This document shows, piece after piece, positions 52,920 through 64,000 of a DNA stretch of 64,000 bases. The DNA comes from Dacryopinax spathularia (lineage: Eukaryota > Basidiomycota > Dacrymycetes > Dacrymycetales > Dacrymycetaceae), in contig JBBPFI010000002.1 in assembly GCA_037974965.1 (NCBI GenBank), forward strand, positions 1,860,001 through 1,924,000, in the 5' to 3' direction. Within the stretch, counting starts at the first letter, position 1, and each line of letters begins with the position of its first letter. The notes under the pieces are model-generated. The model made no database searches and was not told where the DNA came from. It worked only from the letters and a program-made list of their open reading frames with translations. The translations under genes and the position numbers were made by a program.

Positions 52920-53585
52920 CTCCGCTAGCGAATGCAATGTCCCGACGTAAAGGGTATGCCAGCAACCTTCCTTCCCAACGAAAGGGAAGGCGAAAAAGAG
53001 CCGGGTTATCTACCCCGCGTTGATCCCTTACCCCGCATAATTCGCCGTTTGCTGGCTGCTCGATGACTTCTGCTTGGAACGTGAATCCCTTCATATAATG
53101 ATATGAGTAAAACGCCACGTTATCGCCGCTTTCACCAACATCAGCCCCCACATCTTCTCCCAACAACTGTTTGTGTACTCACGTAACCCCCTTCTCCGAG
53201 ACCCTTTGATCCTCCCCCCTTTCGGTTTCTTCCCCGACCAAGCGGGATCATTCCCCCGCAAAGGGCTTGGCAACCTTGAGCACCGCCACACAGCTTCCTT
53301 TCTGCGCTCTGGGCCCTCCCACCTTCCCTTTTGGTCGTCTGATCCCGCCTGACTTGACTCTGCGAAAGGCGGGCGGTCGTCCGCTCGCGTCGGTCCATCA
53401 GCTGCTCAACGGCCTTCGTTGGGTCATCACCGCCTGCGCTCTTCACCTGCCCTCAGCACTTCGTCATCCTCTCCTTTCTTTCACTGCTGTCGACAACGAG
53501 AGAATAGACAGCGAGCAAGCGAGCGGATACCCCTTCTGCCACTGCCGGTGTATACACGACACGCCGCAGGCAAGACGATCGATGT
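52920..53585. other. Intergenic region before the aspartic protease gene
   Basis: No motif-bearing frame is seen. An upstream exon carrying a signal peptide for the protease may be hidden here, since the annotated start lacks one. Confidence 0.4.
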
Positions 53586-56353
53586 ATGGCTCCCCCGCAC
53601 GGGCGTGAGCCCGCCCCCCTCAGCAACTCAAATCGACGACGGCGTCTTCCTCGCTCGCCCTCATCGGTATCATATTCATCTGAGGCGGAGGCGAGGAATG
53701 TGAGGAGACGAAGGCCGAGGGAGAGGAAGAGGGATTATGGGGATGGTGGGGCGGAGGGGATCGTGCTTTCTTTGGAGTTGAGCGAGGATTATCCGTATGA
53801 TGCGTGCGTCGTTTTTGTTCCCTTGCTTACAGAGAGAAGAGCTGACGGTGGTGTAGAGTGTATACCGTCAATGGGAAGATTGGGGGACAAGTGTTACCCC
53901 TGCAAGTTGATACCGGTTCTGCCGACCTTGTAAGTACAAGTTGACTATTTTAAGGGCTTCAGCTGACATTTCTTTAGTGGGTCGCATCAACCTCCTGCAG
54001 CAGCCAAGCCTGCTCCGGTGCATCCCTCTACGACCCCTCCACCTCCTCTCTCCCCACTAACAAAACCTTCACCATGCAATACCTGCAAGGCAAAGTCTCC
54101 GGCCCCGTAGTCTGGGACGACGTGAGCATCGGATCATATAACATCCCTTCCCAAGCTTTGGCCTCCGCTTCTTCCGTCTCGTCCGAGCGTCTCGCGGCAG
54201 ATACGTTCTCTGGCGTGCTTGGACTCGCCCCGGCGCTGGATAGCAAGATTGCGCAGCTTATTCCGCCTGTGGTGGGGAACGACCCTGATGGTGCTGCCTG
54301 GACGTCGAACTTGTACGGCAGCGACACCCCACCACCTCCGTTCTTCTCTCTCCTCCTCGAGAGACCCGAAGACCCAGATACAGTCAGCACCCTGGGCATT
54401 GGCGCGCATCCGCTCCGGGACACACCGTCCAACTTTACCCCCTCAGCGCTAGACTGGACACCCGTAGTGACGTCGAACGACGGCGCCCTGTACTGGCGCG
54501 TGCCCATAACGGACATAAGCGTGCAGATAAATGGGCAGTCAAGTAGTCTGCAGTTGGGGAAGAGTAATGCCGTTCCGGCTAGTGCGAGGCCCGTGGCGGT
54601 GATCGATTCGGGGACACCGTTGATACTTGCTGCTCCGCAGGTGGCGGACGCGTTCTGGGGCGCGTTTGGGGTCAACCCGGCGGCGGATGGGAACTGTGCG
54701 TCTCTCCTTCTCTTGTTTCATGTCCACGGAAGTGGCTGACGGTTGCTGGGATAGTCTACCCGCTATGCACGTTGATGGTGAATGCGACGATCACGATAGG
54801 CAACACGGTCTACCCTCTCCATCCGCTCGACATGTCCGTCCCTGCTTCGAACGACCCCACATCAACAAACTGCGTAGGCGGGCTGCAGAGCGTCACAGGC
54901 CAAACTGCAGGCGACATGTACGTTAATCTCTTCACCCTGTATGACCACCTACTCATAGCATACATGCAGCATCCTAGGCGCCGCCTTCCTCAAGAACGTC
55001 TACTCCGTCTACACCGCCAACGCCTCCATCTACTCTCCCTCCTCGACGCTCTACCCCAACCCTAACATCCCTCCACCAGAACCCGACCTCCCGCACGTGG
55101 GCCTCTACCCACTCACAAACGCCCAACAAGCGGCCGAAGCGTTCCGCACCGTCAGGATAAACAACCAAGCCATCACCCCAACTACCACTGCTTCCCCCTC
55201 TGCCGGTGCAGGGCAGCTCAACATTCCGAGCGTGAACACTTCTTCGAACCTCAAGATCCCCCTACCGGTAGTGATAATTCTAGCCGTCGTGGGGTTTATA
55301 GCCCTAGTCGTATCCCTCTACCTCCTCCGAGGCTGCCTCTACCGCCGCCGTCGGGAACGCGAACTCGCCGCCGCCGCCGCAGCCGGAGCAGGCGGAGAAG
55401 GTGACGAGAGCTTCACGTTCTCCAACGGGAAGCCTGTCCCCGGCAGTGGCGAGTATGGCGGGTACGACGAAGCGCTCCTGTTTATGGGTGCGTTGAAGAA
55501 GCGGAGTTTTAGGAGTATGTCGGATGGGACTACCGGGACGGGAGGGACGGAGGGGACCGAAGGCACGGCCACTACGGGCCAGACTGGTGCGGGCGGAGAA
55601 GCGGAGCTGGGACGGATCGCCAGCCGGACCACTGGAGCACCCGGTGTGGGGGAGGGAAGCGACCGCTCGACCCCTCTGACCGAACTTCCAGAATCATACC
55701 TCTCGCTCGTGCCCACCTTAGCACATTCAGGAGGGAGGTACCCAAGTCCCGTCCGGACGAGCAGAGTGGAGATCCCGATGCCTGTGAGGAGGGAGAGCGC
55801 TTCTTACCCCTCTCCCTCAGCAGACGGGAGCGGGATGTCGAGGGAAGAAAGAGAGGAGAGGGAGGAGAGGGAAAGGTTTAGGTCGGGGCTGAGGAGGGGG
55901 TTGCAGGCTCTCAGTATCCCCATTACGTTTGCTGCTCCTGCCGCCGCCACGGCGGCGGGTGGAGGAGCGCAACGAGGGAGCCAGAGCGGGAGTGGGAGGG
56001 ATCGGGGGAGGGGAAGTTCGTTATCGGGGGAACCGCTCATCCCGGACTTGGACTCGCCGGTGCAGGAAGTACAGGTGCATGTACCTGTCTCCTTGCCTTC
56101 TGAGCCGGCGCTCTCGCATGATCACGAGCATGAAGACGGCCGGGATGGCGCACAGGGGCTGGCTGTGCAGGAAAGGGAGGGAGAAGAGGGCGAGCCGAAG
56201 AGCTCTGGACCACTCTTGGGGCGGTTCAGCGCTGCTCTGTGGGACGCTCCGGCCGGGCAGCAGACGGAGGCGCAACACCGACTGCCAACTATCCCTGCGA
56301 GCCCGAGGCGGAAACCGGTGCCTGACTCTGCCTCTGATGATGATGAAAGTTGA
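53586..56353 (+). CDS. Membrane-anchored A1 aspartic protease
   Basis: Exons 53586-53803, 53857-53929, 53978-54695, 54755-54917 and 54970-56353 give 851 aa. The two catalytic motifs are VDTGSADLW (D91) and VIDSGTPL (D307), with YTVNGKIGGQVLPLQ before the first and ILGAAFLKNVYSVY near the end of the protease fold. A single transmembrane helix at about residues 486-510 (PLPVVIILAVVGFIALVV) is followed by RRRRER and a long cytosolic Ser/Gly/Glu-rich tail of about 340 residues. This layout fits a pepsin-like protease at the cell surface or in the secretory route. The given start lacks a signal peptide, so a true first exon may be upstream. Confidence 0.86.
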
Positions 56354-56809
56354 CCTGGCCTGGTTTCGAATTTTACGACTTCCCTGTTTTGATTTCTCCA
56401 CATTGCTCATATTGATATCCGTTCGAACACTCATTCGCTCTCCTTGCTCTCCTCTCTCTGATCTCTCTGGCTCTTCGTCATCGTCGCTCGCTGTCATCAC
56501 ACGTCCTTATCTTCACCTTTCTTGGATTTCGTCTCTCTTTCTCTTTCATGAATCATTGGCACTCATTTTAGGACTTGTCGCACGGCTCTTGTGCTTGTAC
56601 TGCTTGTATTATCTAACTATCGGACACTTGGCAAACACATAATGATGATCCTATCAATCGTTCCCCACCATCGCCATCGCCATCTCTTCTTCCGCACTAT
56701 TCAGGTTCGTTCACCTTGCGCCCAGTTTCCGCCCTGCGACATCCAACACTGACCTAGGATACCCAATTCTAGACCATCGCTATCCCACGTCAACCCAGGC
56801 TAGCCTACC
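56354..56809. other. Convergent 3' region
   Basis: A T/C-rich stretch follows the protease stop, compatible with 3' UTRs of the two convergent genes. No other feature is seen. Confidence 0.4.
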
Positions 56810-58014
56810 TCAGTCGAAATTGACGACGTCCAGAGCCACAGGCAACGCCATCAAGCCGAACACGAAACCCGGCACAGAGCTCTCCGCCACCAGCTGCAGA
56901 CGCATGTCTCCGGCGCGGATGAAGGCGGACACATCCAGAGGTTGATGAGTGTTGCTGCTGTTCCATGTTCTGGACGCTCTGCTTATGGGATGCAGTTGAC
57001 CTGAAAGGGGCTCACACCAGGATAGGTTGAAGGATATGCGGATGCCAGCTGGCCACGACAGGGGCACACCTGACATCGGTATCTTTGACGCCTGGGCATG
57101 GACGAAGTCTTCAAGTGCATGCGCAACGAGCTGATAGCACAGCCCAACGTTCTGGGTATTGCTGCACAATGGAATCAGCGAACGAACATGCTGACGCGGG
57201 ACAAGAAGGGACATCACCTGCGGGGACGGTTGAGGGACACCTGCCACCAACGGGCAGCCGCCTCCGCTTGTCCCTCCGTCACTTGGAAGCTCAAACTCCC
57301 GAGGCCCAGCCTAGGTCCGTGAAGAAAGCCGACAACTGTGGGATCCCGGCGGGTTTCAGCAGAAATCCACGGCATTTGAAAATGGGCTGTGCCCCGGAAG
57401 TCCGGAACCACGGCGGGCGCTAACCCTACCGATCGCGGAAAATATCGGTGGAGAGAGCGGGCGGTCACATTCTGCTGAGGGGAAGGGACCGAAGGAGAAG
57501 GAGGGACAGTGGTCGCCGGAAATGGCGGAGAAGGGCTGCTGCTTCCGGACAATCCCGAGGACGGGGGACTCAGGATGGGCGTGTCATCGCCAGAGGTCGC
57601 CAGCGGAGATCCCGCGTCCTCCGGTAACCTCAAGATATATCCAGGTATGCAAATGCGACTGATGGGTCCGACAAGGTCCTCCCGGAAAGCAAGAAGCACT
57701 GGTAACTCGCTGCCCCTTTGGCCCCTCTGGGACCCGTGGGCTGCAAGGAGAAGCGACGCGACTTGAGGGGAACGTGCCAGCACGAAAGCCGCGCTAACCC
57801 CAGGAGCAAAGCAAGACTGCGGGACACCACAGGGAACGATGTCGCGCCTAGCAAAATCAATCAGTGAGCAATCAGAGCGGCGAGAAGATAGGGCGTACAC
57901 GGCATCTGGGAGTAACCGGTTCAAGACCCCCTTCAAATTATTGGCAGAACAAGAGACAGACGTGAATGCGAGGAGCACGGATGCCAGCCCCACAGTCTTG
58001 CGGGACGCAGACAT
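56810..58014 (-). CDS. Predicted secreted protein of unknown family
   Basis: The first exon runs from ATG 58014 to about 57241 and starts with a clear signal peptide (VGLASVLLAFTSVSCSA). A Pro/Ser-rich stretch (SGSSSPSPPFPATTVPPSPS) lies in the middle. A 49-bp GT-AG intron then leads to HVRSLIPLCSNTQNVGLCYQLVAHALEDF. A further short intron near 57000 leads to NSSNTHQPLDVSAFIRAGDM and a stop at 56810. The second intron would be only about 36 bp, so that junction is uncertain. I do not recognise the family. The cysteines and signal peptide suggest an extracellular or wall protein. Confidence 0.55.
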
Positions 58015-58773
58015 CGTTCGCAGGGAAGCCTGGAGGGGGTAGCGAGGCGCCTTTTCATCTCACCCTCCCATCGCCCTTTTGAGTGAAAATCAAGCAGTCA
58101 CTGTATCGAAACGCATCTCGGCGGTCAACATAGACCCAAGCGGGTTCAGATTTACTTCGCCGTTTTGGCTTGCTTCTGTTGTGGCAGGATCCCCAATATT
58201 CACCCGCGAGAGTACCTTATAAGGATGCAATCGGGATGCGAGCGACTCCACTTGGTGTTGATAGGAGACAAGACGAACGGCGAACGTATCAAGGTAGTCG
58301 AGTGCTTCCGGGTTGTGAACCTTCTGCCGCGAGAAGCACGCACCTAACACGAGCAGCAAGTCCAGAACGGGGCCTCCGTGTCAGCCTCGCTCAGGTACTT
58401 AGACTGAGGAGATCAGGCCCGAACTTGAGGGCCTCCAAGCCCGTGGTGCCCAACAGCAGAGTGACTTGCTACCTGAAGGACATTCACATGTTGGCACCTG
58501 GTGTAGAATGTTATTGCATATCACGACGGACCCTTTCCCTAGCCCTAACCCAATGCAGTGCAGTCCAGTCATCAAGAAGGAAAGAAGACTGTCCTTGTGA
58601 TATGGTTGGGGATGCACACTATCAATGCGCAGTTAATCTTCCGCATCAATTGCTCTATCAGCCGGTTTGTGCCAATGAGACATGAGAATAATACACAAGT
58701 TACACATCACAAAGACATAAACATCATCGAAGAAGTACAGGATGCTAAAAATACAGTCTGATCCGTTCATCCA
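58015..58773. other. Region with an unassigned minus-strand frame
   Basis: A minus-strand frame at 58359-58090 reads LDYLDTFAVRLVSYQHQVES and ends TAEMRFDTVTA. It could be the last exon of a small gene, but I found neither a convincing first exon nor a family. The rest shows nothing. Confidence 0.3.
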
Positions 58774-61700
58774 TTACTTACTACCCTCAATATCCAACAA
58801 GTCATTAGACGCCCAGCACACATGTCCGCACCCAGCCACGCATGGATGCCCTGTCAAAACCTTCCGACCCACCCGCCGTTTTCGCTCCCAAAAGCGGCCC
58901 TTCTGTGCCTCATCGTCTGTGTCATCCGCCGCCTCCACAGGGTGCACGCGACCGGGACCTCGTCGCAACCGTTTCGGATTCGTCGCTCGGCCACTGCGAT
59001 CGTCTTCTTCCGTTACCGTAGAGTCGGTAATCGATACGGAGTGCCGAGAGCCACGCAGTGTGTGTGGAGGGAGAACAGGAGTAGCCTGTGGAAAGACGGG
59101 AACGAAATCCATCGGGTGCGACAGATAGTAACTTCGGTAGCACTCGCCATGCCCACCGTGCCCACAAGTGGGACACAGGAAGAACAGTCCCTTGGATGGT
59201 AGATGACAGATAGCGCACCGCGACGCGACGCGCTTGCAGTTCTTGCAATATGTATGGTGCCCGGATTGGCCTGAATTCCCCGCAGACGACGGATCCCCGC
59301 GGAGAGCTTTTCGACATCGTGCACAGCTAGCATCAAATTGGGCGCCCGTCTGTGAGCGGAGGACCTCAAGGCGGCTCGAGGCTCTGTGGCTGTCGCTATC
59401 TTGCACTTGTGGCGCGCGGAAGTACTTACGCACTTCGGCGGCAGCAGTATAGAGCTGTAATCGCGATAGAAGATCTGGGACAGTAACTCAGCCGAGGAGC
59501 CCAATCGACGGGAAGCGAATTTACCTAGATATGCCATGACCACGTCCACAACCCTCGGCCGATCGTCCACCAGTTCGGTCCCCGTAACGATTCCCATGAC
59601 TGCGCACGTCTGCACATCCCCTTCCAGCATCATGCCTTCGAATATTGTGCGCATAACCTGCCAGCCCTTCTGTCGTATTCGCTCCTCGGCCTCCACCACT
59701 TCCCGCCGTGATCTTCTTGGCTTCAGCTTGAGAGCAGCCTCTTCACCCGGCTCCATCGGGGCGGGTGAGGTGGAAAGCTTCTTTGCTACGCGAGCTTGAC
59801 GAGACGGCGGGTTGATTTGTGTACTCCCGCTGCCATTCGAAGTCGTCTTTCGATGTCCACGAACGAAACTGCCGTTCGCGTTGTCGCTCTCCATGCTGTT
59901 TCTCCTTGTCCCGTGCGAAGAATGGAACTGACCATAATGTCGGGTGACGATCCTGTTGGCGGGCTTACCGCGCCGCAGCATCAGTCCACCTTCAGCAGCG
60001 GAGCTGGAAGATCCGGGTTCGTTCTCATTCCCCGCCTCATCATCAGTTTGGCCGTCTACCGAACCGATGCCTTCGGTTTCGCCACCAGCATTCTCCTCGT
60101 CGTCCTCCGTCATCTCGCTAAGCCGTCGAAGGGAGGAAACCCCAAGAGTGTCCGCCGTCACGGGTGTGCGTGATAGCGGCGAGCGCATGCTGTTCCCGAT
60201 TCCGCCACTAGAAACCGAACTCTCCGAATGGTGGTTGCGAGTATGGCCTCTAGAGGCTGCGCCGGTGGTGAACGAGGCGTCTTCTGCAGATGCTCTCGTC
60301 TCTACCGGTGAGACCGGGACGTCTGATCCCTCTGGATCCCTTTCATCCCCCGCGTCACCCTCGCTGTCCGAATCCTCCAGCGCACCTTCGCCATGTCGCT
60401 GGGCTGCTTCCCTGTTCGATGCGGTCTCGGTGGCATCAGCAGCCACAGTCGCTCGTCTTGGCGCACGCGGCCGAGCGAGCTGGCGGGAACTGGGACCTCG
60501 TTTCGATCTCGGTCGCGGACCAGCGGATGTTGCTCGGCGTGAGCCACCAGACAAAGGCGAATAGGAGAACTTGCTGCTCCTCTGACCTGGAGTGGTAGCC
60601 ATGGGACTGGGGCTGCGAGACGGCAGTGGTATAGGAACAAGGAGCGAATAGAGCATCTGCCAGGCCTGTGCAGCTTGAATGTTTCCGGCTTCACGGGCAA
60701 CCTTCGCGTTAGCTGCGCAAAGCTCGTGTTGTTCCGCGCCGTCGAGTACGTAACCGCGAGCCATACGGCAGAAAGCGTCCGCATCAGTGCCTGGCACGAG
60801 TATTCCCGCCGCGACTTGATTAGTCGGGGCAAAACGAGGTCCACGGACATTATGCTCCTTCCCGCTCGGCAGTCGAAGCCGCGTATGCGCATCGTATGGC
60901 CTGGAATTTCCCACACGTCAGCTCTAAGCACCTCAAAGAGGAGGACGGAGACGAACGGCTCGTCGAAAGGGATCTCTTTCGCTTGCTTGTCCTCCGCTGC
61001 GAACGCCAGCCGACCACTCCCATCCCAGCTCAGCGCACCCCGTGGTAGCACGGTGATGGGGGTAGTATGATGTCGGAAGTCGTGCTGCACCACGTAGGAG
61101 TTGTGGTACGTTGCGATGAGCGCGTCCGGTTCGCTTTCGAAGAAAAGGACATCTGTATAGCGATTAGCTTTCAGCTCTGGGAATTCAGGCCGTGTGCGTA
61201 CCTCGCGGCGCTCCAGTACCGCCGTGCAGTATGTACTTGGGCACGTAATTCCTCCTCACGTCCCAGACAGCAATCCTCGCCTCTTCAGGTATGCTGTCCC
61301 CCTCCTCGTCCGCCTCCGCTACGCCGTACTTGCTATACGGAACAACAACCAACTCCGTATCTACACCTGGTCTCCAGCAGACCCGGCGATTCGGCGTCGG
61401 TGTACGCAGAACCTGCTTAGGCTTGTTGTACGGCACACCCGTGCTGGCGTTCGAGCTCGAAGCGACGGAAGCTGAAGAGAGCGCGCTACCCGAAGAGTAG
61501 CTCGCCATGCTTGCCGTAGCCGTGCTTGTAGTAGCGAAAGAGCCGTACGAATTTCCACCAGGTGCGCCGGTCAAGGAGGGGGTGTTGGAGGCAGGGTCCA
61601 TGTCCCAGACTTTGACGAGCGTGTCCATCCCGCAGGAGGCCAGCCAGGTGCCGGAGTCGTCTGCTGAGGTGGTGGAGGAGTCTCGCCATTTCAGGTCTTG

Positions 61701-62983
61701 TACTGCTCCGGAGTGAGCAGACGATACCCAGTCGACCATCCCTTTGTCGCCCTGATGATGTCTATTAGCATGTATGCCTCACAGGAGAACGGAAGACGCA
61801 CCATTCGGTAGTCGAACCGTTGTATCGCTCCATTCCCTAGGCCAGCGACGAAATCGCTGCTCCCTTGTACAGGGGAGAAACAGATCGATGAGACAGCAGC
61901 GTTGCACCGGAAGGTGCTCACACTGTTCATCGGCTTTCTCAGATCCTATCATCGGCCTCATCAGAAGTTCTCATCGACGGGTGATGCCAAGACGCCTTAC
62001 CCAGAGCTTGCAAGTTCCATCAATGCTGCCACTCAACACGAGCTGAGAGCTTCTTGGAGAGAACTCGACCCGCACAACTCCACGACCTCGTGCATGCTCG
62101 TGGAGAAAGGTCTCGACCTTGCTGCCGGTCTTCTGTAGATCCCAGAGGATACAGTCTCCCTGCACATGGGCAGTAACGAGTTTCTCCGAATAGTCTGCGT
62201 TTCGTCAGCTAGTGCAGCAGCACATACGTTGTGTGAAACACATACTTTGATGTCCCCAGGCAACATCCTGCAGTCCATGTACTAGACTGAGCTTGCTCCC
62301 ACTCCATACATTCAGCACTTCCTCCGCGGTGCTCCCACCGGGACCAACGACTTTGCTCTTCCCACGGCGGGAATGACCGCGGTCAGAGAGGGATCGCTGG
62401 ACGGGTTGAGGGGGTACGAGGTTGCTGGTCGGGGTTGATGGTGGCGGAGAGGAGGGAGACGAAGGGATCGGAGTAGCTGGGATACGGTTCGTGAATTTGA
62501 TGATCTTCAGCACTATATACAATGGTCAGATCAGTATGTCATTAGCGCGTTCAGAATGGTGAGGCGACGCACCATCTTTGCCACCTACAGCCACTCGTCC
62601 TCCTTCGCCCGCAGCAAGGACATCCGCACACCCCACACCTTGCTGAACGATCTTCAGCCTCACATATCGTGTATGCGGTGCATTAGCATTGACAAGCGCG
62701 CGACTGGGCGTATTCTGCGCATCGACAATGCGGCTGGCCAGCGTTGCCGAGAAAGAATAAGTCGCTGATGCTGGAGCGGGATAGGCATATACTGCGTGGG
62801 TTCCGTGTGCGTAGGCTGACGAGGTGGACGCTCCAACTTGAGAGGCTGCTGAACCTGGTGATGGAAGGAAAGGGCTGCCAAGCTTAGGAGTGAGCGGCGA
62901 GGTCACCGCGTCGTCGCTGTAGCATACATCAGTCCTATTTCCATAGTTGCCCTTTGAAGAACGACGCACCGTTGCCAGGCCAT
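58774..62983 (-). CDS. RTC1: WD40-RING protein, SEA/GATOR2 subunit (WDR24/Rtc1-like)
   Basis: A mini first exon at 62983 (MAWQR) splices into DDAVTSPLTPKLGS; about ten exons follow to the stop at 58774. The N-terminal half is a WD40 propeller with repeats such as ADVLAAGEGGRVAVGGKD, CILWDLQK, LVLSGSIDGTCKLW, FVAGLGNGAIQRFDYR and WLASCGMDTLVKVWDMD. A very long Ser/Glu-rich region follows. Then come GDVQTCAVMGIVTG, of the alpha-solenoid type seen in WDR24, and a C-terminal zinc module: CARCRKAL, CKNCKRVASRCAICHLP, GLFFLCPTCGHGGHGECYRSYY and CGHVCW. In yeast Rtc1/Sea2 is part of the SEA complex, which controls TORC1 in amino-acid signalling at the vacuole. Middle exon edges are approximate. Confidence 0.86.
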
Positions 62984-63402
62984 ATTCTGGTCGGCACTTA
63001 GCTTATTGATGTATTCGCATCATGCGACACGATAATGCGCTCCTGATCAGCCTTCCACAACGATTCAGTGCGAGCGCCCTGATCTTCAAGGGACACGACA
63101 AGAATGGATGATCACGTGCACCAACGACGACCACGGTGGCGGTCCCATCACACAAATGTATCGGCAAAAAGCCTCGACGAAGGGTAAGAACTGTAGGGGA
63201 GCAACGGTATGGATACATTAGTTATTATGCTACAGGTAAGTTAATAGGGCCCGGAGGCCGCTACAGCAATTTTGGGTTTTTTCGTTTTGAGCGCCAGGAA
63301 GGCGTAGTACAAAAGCAATCCGCTTTTGGGCGGAACATGGAGTATGCAGAAAAAGATCCTCAACAGAGAGGTAAGATAGAGTAATGTAAGAACGGTGTAG
63401 TC
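62984..63402. other. Intergenic region
   Basis: It lies between the WD40-RING gene start and the 3' end of the last gene, both on the minus strand. It should contain the WD40 gene promoter. Nothing else is seen. Confidence 0.4.
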
Positions 63403-64000
63403 TCAAGGCAGCTGGACCTTCCCCAGCCTGACTTGCCCCTTGCTCAGCGTGTACCGCCGAGTGCAGCCGCCCTGGTCGTTCAGGTCCCAGCCGTGCTTGC
63501 ACCTCTCCACCACGCACCGGCCAGCCTCGCATCTGGCGCTCACGGCGCCTCGGACGTTCGAGCAGTCGGTGCCAGTAAATGCGCGGAAAGAGGTAGGTGA
63601 AGATGCAGAGAAAGAGCATCCGCCGCAATGCTGCGTATCGGTTTGTGGGTCGACGCAGATGAATCGCGGATCTGGCTGGGCAGGCCGGCGTGATTTACTG
63701 GAGCCGGAGCCGAGAAGCGCCGCGGCGGGGTTGTTGAGGGGAGGAGGGAAGGGGAAGGTGCGCTTGTCGAGCTGAGATTGCGACCGGACGGGCTCGGCAG
63801 GGCAGGCGATATAGTCCTTTGCGCACTTATGCTGCGGAGGGTAGACCAGCGCGGGTGATGCTGGCTTTGGCTGCTCGACGGTTTCGGGTGATAGCTTGAC
63901 AGGTGCCGGGGAAGGAGAAGGTACGGTGCACTCCCCTGTTGGCACACAGCGGCCCTCACATGCCTCATAGCCGGCTTCGCAGACCCATCCACAGACATCT
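63403..64000 (-). CDS. CPL1-like secreted cysteine-rich protein, 3' part
   Basis: The frame runs off the window edge at 64000, so the start and signal peptide are not seen. The visible 198 residues include CEAGYEACEGRCVPTGEC near the edge, a Pro-rich linker, then a C-terminal cysteine module: RFICVDPQTDTQHCGGCSFS, GTDCSNVRGAVSARCEAGRC and VERCKHGWDLNDQGGC. The CGGC ... DCS ... C-x4-C ... GW order matches the C-terminal domain of CPL1/PriA-type secreted proteins common in basidiomycetes. The assignment rests on the cysteine pattern. Confidence 0.65.
   Translation of the reverse strand, partial: DVCGWVCEAGYEACEGRCVPTGECTVPSPSPAPVKLSPETVEQPKPASPALVYPPQHKCAKDYIACPAEPVRSQSQLDKRTFPFPPPLNNPAAALLGSGSSKSRRPAQPDPRFICVDPQTDTQHCGGCSFSASSPTSFRAFTGTDCSNVRGAVSARCEAGRCVVERCKHGWDLNDQGGCTRRYTLSKGQVRLGKVQLP

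Noticed and set aside
1-64000. CRISPR arrays, bacterial operons, rRNA genes or telomere repeats
   Set aside because: No regularly spaced identical repeats with unique spacers, no ribosomal core sequences and no TTAGGG-type arrays were seen; the genes are intron-rich and fungal.

Overview
The window comes from a basidiomycete fungus, most likely Agaricomycotina. The genes are dense and cut by many 45-130 bp GT-AG introns. Fungal hallmarks include a division-1 chitin synthase, Rot1, a Pho84-type transporter, a Zn2Cys6 regulator and a SEA/GATOR-type WD40-RING protein. There is also a family of F-box proteins with an LSPVSRLPDD motif and a Plavaka-type DNA transposon. The species cannot be read from the sequence.

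Region 1 (about 165-10766) looks like one large Plavaka (CMC/EnSpm-like) DNA transposon. It carries a 976-aa transposase on the minus strand (6419-3433), a four-exon 772-aa JmjC-like dioxygenase gene on the same strand (2884-400), and a divergent DUF6532-like gene (8760-10411). A short motif, GGTAACGC or its near variants, is scattered at very high density over exons, introns and intergenic DNA of this element. In four places it forms pairs exactly 12 bp apart. A motif-free island (about 6810-8590) sits between the divergent genes. It holds a small C2H2 zinc-finger reading frame and two sets of tandem repeats, and 57-bp direct repeats flank it. The right end of the element cuts an F-box gene short (10771-12107).

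Region 2 (about 12950-26450) is a large imperfect inverted repeat with arms of about 3.3-3.5 kb. Its central spacer holds an intact 1127-aa Zn2Cys6 transcription factor gene (17614-21183). The right arm was later split by a complete 1.9-kb Mutator-like element with a perfect 9-bp target duplication. The left arm still shows the empty site.

Region 3 (27136-46103) holds uracil-DNA glycosylase, a second F-box gene, a 4-kb stretch without a recognisable gene, a phosphate transporter, a foldback/MITE element with about 200-bp inverted arms, a third F-box gene, a CCDC25/Jlp2 orthologue, an alpha/beta-hydrolase-like gene and ROT1.

Region 4 (46484-64000) is ordinary core genome: ATP synthase subunit f, chitin synthase, a SET-domain protein, a membrane-anchored aspartic protease, a secreted protein of unknown family, a WDR24/Rtc1-like SEA-complex subunit and the 3' part of a CPL1-like secreted cysteine-rich protein.

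The most unusual system is the Plavaka element. Its motif array, present even in introns and at a stop codon, and its captured JmjC-like and DUF6532-like genes suggest an element that marks its own DNA for a binding protein. All exon boundaries were placed by eye from splice signals and reading frame. No database or alignment software was used.
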